DNA of 45,086 nucleotides from a virus. Location: IMG/VR virus record IMGVR_UViG_3300044511_000220, positions 1 through 45,086 of that record; one strand, given 5' to 3'. The notes under the pieces were generated by a model. That model made no database searches and was not told where the DNA came from. It saw nothing but the letters and a program-made list of their open reading frames with translations. A program made the position numbers and the translations under genes. Shown one piece after another: positions 39,178 to 44,546 of this stretch; within the stretch, counting starts at the first letter, position 1, and each line of letters starts with the position of its first letter.

Positions 39178-39397
39178 GTCGGATATGGCGGGATTTGAAC
39201 CCGCGACATTGCAAATTTGCCCAGCTACATTTCGGACAGTGTGACGTGTTTGCGTTCCCCCTTGCGCACCCGACATCTAAAGGTCGTCAAGGGGGTTCGG
39301 GCCACAAGTGAGAGTTACGCCTGAATTGACCGAGAGTTTTTGGCATTTCTCCCATGTTAAACCCATCACTTTACTTGTGAACCCTTACCCGCCCGAC
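39178..39397 (-). ncRNA. Structured non-coding RNA B with tRNA-like 3' part
   Basis: Promoter sets the start at G39397. The RNA begins GTCGGGCGGG and ends ATATCCGAC, followed by a T-run, so GTCGG/CCGAC can close it at about 220 nt. GGGTTC and ACAAGT in the 5' part pair with GAACCC and ACTTGT near position 100. The last 97 nt (39178-39274) begin GTCGGGTGCG and carry a consensus T-arm (GCGGGTTCAAATCCCGC), but the acceptor and anticodon arms do not fold in the standard way. I therefore call a tRNA-like RNA, not a tRNA. A tmRNA-like RNA was considered and is unsupported. Confidence 0.6.
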
Positions 39398-39403
39398 ATT
39401 GAA

Positions 39404-39432
39404 AGCATAAGGCTTTTTTTTCTTCCCGTCAA
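39404..39432 (-). promoter_or_regulatory. Promoter of RNA B
   Basis: -35 TTGACG, 17-nt spacer, -10 TATGCT; predicted start G39397. Confidence 0.7.
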
Positions 39433-39434
39433 GT

Positions 39435-39628
39435 CCCGCCTTTGAAATTGTTTGGGCGCGTATCGCTCTCCCCCTCGCGGCCTTCCTTATATTGTTTGCG
39501 CGGTGGAATCGGCTCACCCGCGTTTGTTCATTTTTTCCGTTCTGGGTTTCGGCTACTCAATACGGGGTCAACTTTCGTTGGTGGTGCCGCACTTTGGCTT
39601 ATTCCCGCACACGGTTCAAACGAACGCT
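39435..39628 (-). ncRNA. Putative non-coding RNA G
   Basis: A cassette promoter places the start at A39628; about 190 nt follow without an open frame until the promoter of RNA B. A GTTC-GTTT-GAAC hairpin is near the 5' end, and CGCG/CGCG and GCGCC/GGCG pairs occur toward the 3' end. The only ATG gives five codons. Structure is less clear than in RNAs A-C. Confidence 0.5.
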
Positions 39629-39634
39629 AAAACA

Positions 39635-39662
39635 AAGATAATGTTTTTTTTGTCCCTGTCAA
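39635..39662 (-). promoter_or_regulatory. Promoter of putative RNA G
   Basis: -35 TTGACA, 16-nt spacer, -10 TATCTT; predicted start A39628. Confidence 0.65.
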
Positions 39663-39671
39663 TACCGCACT

Positions 39672-39935
39672 TCAAACATCCGTTGCCCGTCGCGCGCCAA
39701 CCTTCGCCGTCGCCGCGCTCGCGCCCAACGGGGCGGAAAACCAACAGACATTCCTATCGGAATCCCACGCTTGCCAAGTGAAGCGTCGCCCCTCAAAAGT
39801 CAGCACCTTGCGTGTCAGCTTCTTAACATCATCCCACCCGTTAGGGCAATTTACCGTAAGATATTCAAGCCCAACGTCGGGACGCACGGAATGAATGACG
39901 GGGATTTCATCGGGGATGATGGAAGCGGTGGGCAT
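39672..39935 (-). CDS. 87-residue orphan protein
   Basis: 87 residues from MPTASIIPDEIPVIHSVRPD; the frame is open further upstream, but the promoter points to this ATG. Middle part VNCPNGWDDVKKLTRKVLTF predicts a small alpha/beta fold. No family recognised. Confidence 0.65.
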   Translation of the reverse strand: MPTASIIPDEIPVIHSVRPDVGLEYLTVNCPNGWDDVKKLTRKVLTFEGRRFTWQAWDSDRNVCWFSAPLGASAATAKVGARRATDV

Positions 39936-39941
39936 GGATGT

Positions 39942-39970
39942 ATTTTGGGGCTTTTTAAGCCGCCCGTCAA
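39942..39970 (-). promoter_or_regulatory. Leaderless promoter
   Basis: -35 TTGACG, 17-nt spacer, -10 CAAAAT, 6 nt to the ATG at 39935. Confidence 0.65.
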
Positions 39971-40031
39971 GAGCCTTATTCGTTCCATTGCAACTCAACC
40001 CCCAACACCAAGCCTAAAAGAAGCAAAGTCA

Positions 40032-40415
40032 TTAGGCGTTGCAATCGCAAGCGTCGCGAAAGCACAAGGGCTGGAAAAGGCTTCCGATGTTCGCGTCGCC
40101 CGTCGCCTCAAAGGAGCGTTCAAAGTCCGCCCGCCCGTCATAAGTGGCGCGGCACGAAATGATTTTCGCGTCAGGCACGGCATCAAAGAGGGCTTTGAAC
40201 AAATCCCGGTGCGCGTGCCAACACGCGGCGGCAACGCGCCGCCCCGTATGGCCCCGGCGTCCACCCGGCCCCTTTGAGCTTTTGACGGTCAAAGTGAACT
40301 GAAAACCCTTACCTTGCGGGGCGATATACCGGAAGGCCAAGTTGCCGTGGTAGGCTTGGTTTGCGGTGGCGAGGGCGGCGTGAAGCTGCGGGGCATTGAT
40401 GTTACGTGCAATCAT
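40032..40415 (-). CDS. 127-residue phage protein of unknown function
   Basis: 127 residues. The order MIARNINAPQLHAALATANQ, FTLTVKSSKGPGGRRGHTGR, ACWHAHRDLFKALFDAVPDA, ATYDGRADFERSF resembles a phage hypothetical family I have seen elsewhere, without known function. Basic middle and conserved Cys/Trp/His. Start agrees with the promoter. Confidence 0.7.
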   Translation of the reverse strand: MIARNINAPQLHAALATANQAYHGNLAFRYIAPQGKGFQFTLTVKSSKGPGGRRGHTGRRVAAACWHAHRDLFKALFDAVPDAKIISCRATYDGRADFERSFEATGDANIGSLFQPLCFRDACDCNA

Positions 40416-40421
40416 AGGATG

Positions 40422-40449
40422 ATGATAAGGTTTTTTGTGATTCTGTCAA
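40422..40449 (-). promoter_or_regulatory. Leaderless promoter
   Basis: -35 TTGACA, 16-nt spacer, -10 TATCAT, 6 nt to the ATG at 40415. The -35 box holds the stop of the gene before it. Confidence 0.8.
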
Positions 40450-40676
40450 ATGACGCCCAACTCCCAAACAATGCAATCATGCAAAATCGAGCCGTTCGTG
40501 CGCTCAATGACGCGAAAAAAGGAATCGCTCTCACTATCGGAAAGTAAGCGGGCTTTGCTTACAGCATCCCGCCGGTTTGAAAATGAACCCTCGGCGGCAC
40601 AAAAGCCAAGCAGGAAATCATACCAACGGCCATCAACGGCCATTTTCTGAATAATGAAAGGGGTGTTGTCTTGCAT
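40446..40676 (-). CDS. 76-residue orphan protein
   Basis: 76 residues with DGRWYDFLLGFCAAEGSFSN and a Ser/Asp-rich centre. No family recognised. Its TGA stop is in the next -35 box. Confidence 0.65.
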   Translation of the reverse strand: MQDNTPFIIQKMAVDGRWYDFLLGFCAAEGSFSNRRDAVSKARLLSDSESDSFFRVIERTNGSILHDCIVWELGVI

Positions 40677-40682
40677 GGATAC

Positions 40683-40711
40683 AATTTACTGGGTTTTTCC
40701 CGCCTTGTCAA
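40683..40711 (-). promoter_or_regulatory. Leaderless promoter
   Basis: -35 TTGACA, 17-nt spacer, -10 TAAATT, 6 nt to the ATG at 40676. The -10 box contains the TAA stop of the gene before it. Confidence 0.8.
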
Positions 40712-40889
40712 ATGTTGGATTATGCCGGTTCATCCAATCCACGGCATCTCGCGCAGAATAGGCAAGGCACACCTGCCCGTCATTGAAAGTGATTCTGTGT
40801 GTCCACACCCTCACGGGCACAACACCCCCGCACAAAACGGGGAAAATCCCTTCCTCAATCGAGGCAACGTTATTTTCCGTATAGTACAT
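40686..40889 (-). CDS. 67-residue orphan protein
   Basis: 67 residues from MYYTENNVASIEEGIFPVLC; a longer frame to 40949 exists but the promoter fits only this ATG. Centre VRVWTHRITFNDGQVCLAYS is beta-like. No family recognised. The TAA stop is part of the next -10 box. Confidence 0.65.
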   Translation of the reverse strand: MYYTENNVASIEEGIFPVLCGGVVPVRVWTHRITFNDGQVCLAYSARDAVDWMNRHNPTFDKAGKTQ

Positions 40890-40895
40890 AACGGC

Positions 40896-40924
40896 AATAT
40901 ACAGAAAATTGCCGAGCTTGTCAA
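40896..40924 (-). promoter_or_regulatory. Leaderless promoter
   Basis: -35 TTGACA, 17-nt spacer, -10 TATATT, 6 nt to the ATG at 40889. The -35 box holds the stop of the gene before it. Confidence 0.8.
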
Positions 40925-41226
40925 ACGTTGGGTGGACTTGCCTTTGCAATCGCGGCGCGGGCTTCGTCCGCGACTTCGGACAACTCTGGATTCGCCTCTA
41001 GGATGTTCTCTAGTGCCGCGAGCAAGTTAGCGTGTGCATTGCAAGCCCGCACGATAAACTCAGCATTGGCGGCGGGCCGGGCATAGTGCGTCAACTCGTA
41101 ATCACCGCACTTAACAAGGGCGATTTGCTCAACACCATCACAGGCTTGGGGACTGTCGGAATCGGCGACGATACGAAGATTGTCCAACTCGCCTTCGACG
41201 CGCCACGGGCCGGGGGTGTGTTTCAT
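40921..41226 (-). CDS. HTPGPW-type phage protein
   Basis: 101 residues. The N-terminal HTPGPWRVE and the later ANAEFIVRACNAHANLLAAL are features of a widespread small phage protein family of unknown function. The overlap with the 67-residue gene's promoter shows how tightly this region is packed. Start fixed by promoter. Confidence 0.75.
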   Translation of the reverse strand: MKHTPGPWRVEGELDNLRIVADSDSPQACDGVEQIALVKCGDYELTHYARPAANAEFIVRACNAHANLLAALENILEANPELSEVADEARAAIAKASPPNV

Positions 41227-41232
41227 GTTTGT

Positions 41233-41260
41233 AGTATGCAGGAAATTTCAGGCTTGTCAA
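41233..41260 (-). promoter_or_regulatory. Leaderless promoter
   Basis: -35 TTGACA, 16-nt spacer, -10 CATACT, 6 nt to the ATG at 41226. The -35 box holds the stop of the lysozyme-like gene. Confidence 0.7.
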
Positions 41261-41658
41261 GACTTTGAAGGCTTCATTTGCGCTTTAACCTTGCGCCAAT
41301 AGGAATCGGTCAAATGCCTTTTGTTTCGCCAGTTCGGGCCGCTATTGAACAAACGCGCAAGAGGCTCGAAATCATTCTCCCGTAAGGCTTTACGCTCATA
41401 ACGCTCACAATAAGCCCGCAAAACCCGGATGGAATAGGCCAAGTCCGCGCAATCCTCGTATTTCCCGCCTATTTTATCCTTAACGTCAAGCCAGCAAACG
41501 CGGTGAATACAAAGGGGGCCGAGGGCTTTACCGTTATCGGAGAGGATTGGGCCAACGCGCCCGCCCGTTTCCACCTGATGTATTGCCCGCGCAAAGCCGT
41601 CGAAATCAGCGGCGCACAGACTCGGAAGGAAGGCGAACAAAAGGAGCGTTGTCCTCAT
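41257..41658 (-). CDS. Secreted lysozyme-like/transglycosylase protein
   Basis: 133 residues from ATG at 41656-41658 (the longer frame begins with TTG). It starts with a signal peptide (MRTTLLLFAFLPSLCAADF). The domain has AIHQVETGGRVGPILSDNGK with the likely catalytic Glu, ALGPLCIHRVCWLD, and a C-terminal RLFNSGPNWRN plus YWRKVKAQM, the pattern of lysozyme-fold enzymes that cut peptidoglycan. It follows the 65-residue gene, with an ATG just past its stop, so it shares that promoter. Lysis at the end of infection or entry-time wall remodelling are both possible. Confidence 0.75.
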   Translation of the reverse strand: MRTTLLLFAFLPSLCAADFDGFARAIHQVETGGRVGPILSDNGKALGPLCIHRVCWLDVKDKIGGKYEDCADLAYSIRVLRAYCERYERKALRENDFEPLARLFNSGPNWRNKRHLTDSYWRKVKAQMKPSKS

Positions 41659-41665
41659 TTGGGCT

Positions 41666-41863
41666 TTAATCAATCGTCCACTTGAATTTTTCGGGCGCGC
41701 TCACAGCTTCGGCCTCGCGCACCGTCGCCAGTGATTCGGCGATGAACTCCTTAGAAAACACGTCGGAGGGCAGGGTTTTAATGATGGATTCACCAATGAA
41801 CAAGCCGCTACGCAAGGCGCGGTATTCGCTTTCCGTAAGGGTAATGGAGGCGGTTGAAGTCAT
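41666..41863 (-). CDS. 65-residue orphan protein
   Basis: 65 residues, Ser/Glu-rich helices (SEYRALRSGLFIGESIIKTL). No family recognised. First gene of a two-gene unit with the lysozyme-like gene. Confidence 0.65.
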   Translation of the reverse strand: MTSTASITLTESEYRALRSGLFIGESIIKTLPSDVFSKEFIAESLATVREAEAVSAPEKFKWTID

Positions 41864-41869
41864 GGGTGT

Positions 41870-41897
41870 ATTATGCGGGTTTTTTGTTTCCTGTCAA
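41870..41897 (-). promoter_or_regulatory. Leaderless promoter
   Basis: -35 TTGACA, 16-nt spacer, -10 CATAAT, 6 nt to the ATG at 41863. Confidence 0.75.
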
Positions 41898-41903
41898 GTG
41901 GGA

Positions 41904-42009
41904 AAGGCGCGGCAGGATTTGAACCCGCACCTTTTCAGGATTACGTTTCGGCGGCTTCGGTTTCCCGTGCGCTTACTAGGTAGCGTCTATCCCATTCCGC
42001 CACAGAGCC
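41904..42009 (-). ncRNA. tRNA-like RNA (class II, Leu-like D-arm)
   Basis: Own promoter at 42030-42057. D-arm like tRNA-Leu (TGGCGGAATGGGATAGACGC), variable-arm hairpin CCT-GAAA-AGG and T-arm GCGGGTTCAAATCCTGC are clear. But the expected acceptor ends GGCTCTG and CGCGCCT mispair, and 43 nt lie where a 17-nt anticodon arm should be, containing CGCT/AGCG and CGG-GAAA-CCG stems. Total about 106 nt. So a degenerate or modified tRNA, or an RNA that mimics one. No CCA end encoded. Confidence 0.55.
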
Positions 42010-42029
42010 AAAGAGCAAATGATGTTTTG

Positions 42030-42057
42030 AGTATGCAGGATTTTTTCACCTTGTCAA
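42030..42057 (-). promoter_or_regulatory. Promoter of tRNA-like RNA
   Basis: -35 TTGACA, 16-nt spacer, -10 CATACT; predicted start near 42023, about 14 nt before the tRNA-like body. The -35 box holds the stop of the 83-residue gene. Confidence 0.65.
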
Positions 42058-42305
42058 TCCCACCCGTAGCATCCACAATAATAGGAGTCTCGCTCCCGTG
42101 TGGGACAATGTTCAAAATAGGGTAGGTTGGAGTTACTATCCACGATGGCGTGATTACCATACGTGCAAGACGCTTTCCGGCCAGTCAAATCGGGCATGGG
42201 AGCCTCGATATACGCGCCGGGGTCAAGTCCCGCACAAATCGCGCAACAGGGCTTCTTATCAAAAGAAGCGTTGGCCGCATGGCCGCATTTCATAATGGGT
42301 ATCAT
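42054..42305 (-). CDS. 83-residue Cys-rich protein
   Basis: 83 residues. Eight Cys and several His (MKCGHAANAS, CCAICAGLD, SCTYGNHAI, HCPTRERDSYYCGCYGWD) suggest one or two zinc sites. The N-terminal CGHAAN...CAIC pattern resembles small zinc-ribbon proteins of phages. Start agrees with promoter; stop lies in the next -35 box. Confidence 0.7.
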   Translation of the reverse strand: MIPIMKCGHAANASFDKKPCCAICAGLDPGAYIEAPMPDLTGRKASCTYGNHAIVDSNSNLPYFEHCPTRERDSYYCGCYGWD

Positions 42306-42311
42306 GGGTTA

Positions 42312-42339
42312 ATGATAAAAGATTTTTGCGTCCCGTCAA
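42312..42339 (-). promoter_or_regulatory. Leaderless promoter
   Basis: -35 TTGACG, 16-nt spacer, -10 TATCAT, 6 nt to the ATG at 42305. Confidence 0.75.
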
Positions 42340-42342
42340 GCC

Positions 42343-42417
42343 CTAATTGCCAATTCTGCTAACCCCCATTATCGAAATATCCCCATACGCTTCGGATGCC
42401 TTTCGTATTGCGTCCAT
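42343..42417 (-). CDS. 24-residue ORF at operon end
   Basis: Reads MDAIRKASEAYGDISIMGVS and ends RIGN. A TAGGA ribosome-like site lies 6 nt before the ATG, and it follows the 54-residue gene by 12 nt in the same direction. Too short for certainty. Confidence 0.35.
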   Translation of the reverse strand: MDAIRKASEAYGDISIMGVSRIGN

Positions 42418-42429
42418 TTTGTTCCTAGC

Positions 42430-42594
42430 TCAAACGTGGCAATAGGTTTGTTCGCCGTTTTTCTTATACGTAACTTCAAAAAGGTAGGTATTCAGAGCTT
42501 TTTCCATCATTTTAAGCGCAAAAACCTCGCGCTCGTTTTGCCTTGTGGCAGACTGGTTTTCTTCACCGTTGGGATTTTCGCGGTAGGCTTTCAT
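42430..42594 (-). CDS. 54-residue orphan protein, second in operon
   Basis: Reads MKAYRENPNGEENQSATRQN, with a Lys/Glu helix after it and KKNGEQTYCHV at the end. The ATG overlaps the stop of the 63-residue gene (ATGA), so it is translated by coupling and needs no promoter. No family recognised. Confidence 0.6.
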   Translation of the reverse strand: MKAYRENPNGEENQSATRQNEREVFALKMMEKALNTYLFEVTYKKNGEQTYCHV

Positions 42595-42782
42595 GCGCGG
42601 GGGCTATCTAATTCGCAAAAGACTTCAATGGCGAAGCTGGTATAATCATAATCCACCAATTCCAGTTCCCGCGCTTCGGACGCAAAGGCCGCGTTCAACT
42701 CGGCGCGGTTTGCCGCCGCCCAAGTGAAGAAGTGAGGGGGCAAAACCCTTGCTTCAAGTTCGTCAATGAGAATGTCTTGCAT
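42591..42782 (-). CDS. 63-residue orphan protein, first in operon
   Basis: 63 residues from MQDILIDELEARVLPPHFFT; the longer frame to 42863 has no promoter, whereas a consensus promoter ends 6 nt before this ATG. Acidic helical protein with Trp/Phe. No family recognised. Confidence 0.65.
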   Translation of the reverse strand: MQDILIDELEARVLPPHFFTWAAANRAELNAAFASEARELELVDYDYTSFAIEVFCELDSPRA

Positions 42783-42788
42783 GATGGG

Positions 42789-42817
42789 ATAATAGGGGCT
42801 TTTGGGAATCTTGTCAA
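42789..42817 (-). promoter_or_regulatory. Leaderless promoter
   Basis: -35 TTGACA, 17-nt spacer, -10 TATTAT, 6 nt to the ATG at 42782. Confidence 0.85.
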
Positions 42818-42820
42818 ACC

Positions 42821-43057
42821 TTATGCGGGGCGGGCATACAAAACCCACGTCGGAACGCCCCACCCATAGCCCCGCGTATCGGAGGCCACGGAAACGCGCC
42901 AGTCGGCGGGCAAGATACTGGCAAAGTCCGCCACGTCCGCATCGTCGGGTTTCTGCGTGTCCAAGCGAATTTCGGCGCGGGGTCCGCCCCCATCCTTGAA
43001 AAAGGCGGCAACGCGCCCCATCGGGGTTGAGCGGTTATGGGTGAAGTAGGGTGTCAT
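42821..43057 (-). CDS. Small protein, paralog of 37156 gene
   Basis: 78 residues from MTPYFTHNRSTPMGRVAAFF, the ATG 7 nt after a promoter. It shares DVADFASILPADWRVSVASD and YGWGVPTWVLYARP with the 92-residue gene at 37156. Function unknown; the pair suggests duplication within the small-gene region. Confidence 0.7.
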   Translation of the reverse strand: MTPYFTHNRSTPMGRVAAFFKDGGGPRAEIRLDTQKPDDADVADFASILPADWRVSVASDTRGYGWGVPTWVLYARPA

Positions 43058-43064
43058 GGGTGAC

Positions 43065-43093
43065 AATATAGGGAATCTTGCGGGCCTTGTCAA
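43065..43093 (-). promoter_or_regulatory. Leaderless promoter
   Basis: -35 TTGACA, 17-nt spacer, -10 TATATT, 7 nt to the ATG at 43057. Confidence 0.75.
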
Positions 43094-43112
43094 GCCTTAA
43101 AGCGTTAGGGTA

Positions 43113-43166
43113 TTATTCGTTCCCTTGCAAGATACCCAAGACGATACAAAGACAGAGAAACACCAT
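43113..43166 (-). CDS. 17-residue hydrophobic ORF
   Basis: Reads MVFLCLCIVLGILQGNE, a hydrophobic span, 4 nt after the 67-residue gene with AGGG just upstream. It resembles the 20-residue peptide at 38106 in being hydrophobic, but it is short enough to be chance. Confidence 0.3.
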   Translation of the reverse strand: MVFLCLCIVLGILQGNE

Positions 43167-43170
43167 CGCC

Positions 43171-43374
43171 CTAGTCCCCTTCGCACACGTCGCACCCGCC
43201 GAGGACTGTTTCCCATCGGCCCGTTTTGGGGTCGTAATGTTCAACGCTGACGCCACCCGCCCCCCGACAAAGCCAAATGCGACGACGTGGTTCCTTAACT
43301 TTCAAGGAACAGCATTGCCCGACGCAAAGGGTGGGCATTGCTTCGAGTTCCGCCGCGCTATATTCGCAAATCAT
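43171..43374 (-). CDS. 67-residue Cys-rich protein
   Basis: 67 residues from MICEYSAAELEAMPTLCVGQ. Six Cys, including VGQCCSLK and GGCDVCEGD, suggest a metal site. Start set by promoter; the longer frame to 43419 is not preferred. No family recognised. Confidence 0.65.
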   Translation of the reverse strand: MICEYSAAELEAMPTLCVGQCCSLKVKEPRRRIWLCRGAGGVSVEHYDPKTGRWETVLGGCDVCEGD

Positions 43375-43380
43375 GGGTGA

Positions 43381-43407
43381 ATGATAGAGGATTTTAAGCC
43401 TTGTCAA
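43381..43407 (-). promoter_or_regulatory. Leaderless promoter (15-nt spacer)
   Basis: -35 TTGACA, 15-nt spacer, -10 TATCAT, 6 nt to the ATG at 43374. Shorter spacer than the others. Confidence 0.6.
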
Positions 43408-43408
43408 T

Positions 43409-43716
43409 GTCGAGCCCACAAAAAATAACGGTTTTTCTCATTCCGTTGCAACGGAACAAGCGGGATAACCGTGGGTTTGCATCTGGCCTGACGCTTACCC
43501 GTGAACCCGAAGGGCGGCACTAGCCGTTATCCCTCATTTACTCAGTGCTTTCCTGAGAGGCAAGCAGAACTCTGGCCCTGCTATCAGTCGGCGATTTCGC
43601 TGTATTGAACCCGCGCCGAACCAAACCTACGCTGTTTTTGAGTTTAGGGAGTCTCACGGGGCGATTACCTTATCCCGTTGCGAGTCTCGTTCCGCTAGCA
43701 GAACTGCACTCGCGAC
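43409..43716 (-). ncRNA. Large structured non-coding RNA C (about 308 nt)
   Basis: Promoter sets the start at G43716. The RNA begins GTCGCGAG and CTCGAC lies just before the next promoter, so the ends can pair. Stems seen: GCGAGT/ACTCGC with GTTC/GAAC inside; an 8-bp GGGATAAC/GTTATCCC stem closing a 72-nt tRNA-sized domain; and the hairpin TTCCGTT-GC-AACGGAA followed by a T-run (TTATTTTTT) that may be the real end. No open frame of useful length. Not recognised as RNase P, 6S, tmRNA or a group I intron. Confidence 0.65.
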
Positions 43717-43722
43717 AATGTG

Positions 43723-43751
43723 AAATTAAATCTTTTTTGGGGCGGCGTCAA
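43723..43751 (-). promoter_or_regulatory. Promoter of RNA C
   Basis: -35 TTGACG, 17-nt spacer, -10 TAATTT; predicted start G43716. The whole promoter overlaps the end of the 62-residue gene, whose TAA stop is in the -10 box. Confidence 0.7.
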
Positions 43752-43914
43752 GAGCATACGGATTGATAAAGTTCTGCAAAAGATTACCGTCCGGCCCGAC
43801 AAAGAAGCGCAAACCGATGCAGTTAGGCAATCCTGCTTTGGTAGCCAATCGGATAGCTTGCTGGCGTTGCTCATCGTTCAAACGGGCGAAGGGAAGGGCG
43901 TATTCATTATTCAT
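43726..43914 (-). CDS. 62-residue orphan protein
   Basis: 62 residues; NDEQRQQAIRLATKAGLPNC followed by IGLRFFVGPDGNLLQNF predicts helix then beta hairpin. No family recognised. Its last codons carry the promoter of RNA C. Confidence 0.65.
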   Translation of the reverse strand: MNNEYALPFARLNDEQRQQAIRLATKAGLPNCIGLRFFVGPDGNLLQNFINPYALDAAPKKI

Positions 43915-43920
43915 ATATGC

Positions 43921-43948
43921 AGCATACAGGAATGTTGCGCGCCGTCAA
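43921..43948 (-). promoter_or_regulatory. Leaderless promoter
   Basis: -35 TTGACG, 16-nt spacer, -10 TATGCT, 6 nt to the ATG at 43914. The -35 box holds the stop of the 36-residue gene. Confidence 0.75.
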
Positions 43949-44055
43949 GCTGTAAAAACAACAGCAAGGCAACGAACGGAGGTAATGAGCATGGCGACAA
44001 TGGCGGGCCAGTAAAGCCAATGATTGAATGGGTCCTGAGAATCGGGGGTTTGCAT
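43945..44055 (-). CDS. 36-residue membrane protein
   Basis: Reads MQTPDSQDPFNHWLYWPAIV and continues with AMLITSVRCLAVVFTA, one membrane span. The ATG overlaps the previous stop by one base (TGATG), so translation is coupled to the 88-residue gene. Longer frames over this segment are shadows. Confidence 0.55.
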   Translation of the reverse strand: MQTPDSQDPFNHWLYWPAIVAMLITSVRCLAVVFTA

Positions 44056-44321
44056 CAATAGGTTTCCAGAACCACCTTGCCGTTCGGAAACGTCTCGAAA
44101 TGGCTCTTGCGGCCCGAAAAGTAGGTATTTCCAATCTTGAACCAATACCGGCCCCGCGAGAACCTTGTGGCGAGCAAATGAAGGCCGCGATTGACTTCCC
44201 GTAGCGAGCTTTTATCCTCTGCCGTCAACACGGTATTACGCTTGGCAAACACACGCTCGCCAACGGAAAAACCATTGATTTGTCCGTTTGTGAAGGCGTC
44301 AGAGGCTTGTTTGTAAGTCAT
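44055..44321 (-). CDS. 88-residue orphan protein
   Basis: 88 residues, basic, with a helical N-terminus (MTYKQASDAFTNGQINGFSV) and beta C-terminal part (YWFKIGNTYFSGRKSHFETF). No family recognised. First gene of a pair with the membrane peptide. Confidence 0.65.
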   Translation of the reverse strand: MTYKQASDAFTNGQINGFSVGERVFAKRNTVLTAEDKSSLREVNRGLHLLATRFSRGRYWFKIGNTYFSGRKSHFETFPNGKVVLETY

Positions 44322-44327
44322 GGAAAC

Positions 44328-44355
44328 AGAATAAAGAAAATTCGGGCCTTGTCAA
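44328..44355 (-). promoter_or_regulatory. Leaderless promoter
   Basis: -35 TTGACA, 16-nt spacer, -10 TATTCT, 6 nt to the ATG at 44321. The -35 box holds the stop of the 64-residue gene. Confidence 0.8.
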
Positions 44356-44546
44356 GCGTGGGGCGGCAAGACCTGTTGGAAAACAATGCCGCCCGATGAC
44401 AAATCGTGCATCAATTTACGCATGACGCCATTGATGGTTTTCTGGCCGGTAAGTTGCCGCAGAATGGCCGCATCCGCTTCGTTGACAACATATTCCAAAC
44501 GATTGCCATAGACTTCACGCACGTAAAATGGAATGATTTTCTTCAT
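44352..44546 (-). CDS. 64-residue orphan protein
   Basis: 64 residues. Translation probably relies on the GGGGGA ribosome site 5 nt before the ATG, which lies directly after the stop of the Cys-rich gene. Sequence (EADAAILRQLTGQKTINGVM) is helical. No family recognised. Confidence 0.65.
   Translation of the reverse strand: MKKIIPFYVREVYGNRLEYVVNEADAAILRQLTGQKTINGVMRKLMHDLSSGGIVFQQVLPPHA

Noticed and set aside
39178-39397. tmRNA in RNA B
   Set aside because: A T-arm is present and a short frame with GCC AAA and a stop can be found, but there is no GGGGNTG-type 5' end pairing with the 3' acceptor and no usual tag ending.
43409-43716. RNase P RNA, 6S RNA or group I intron in RNA C
   Set aside because: The conserved core sequences of those classes are not seen and the flanking genes are not interrupted.
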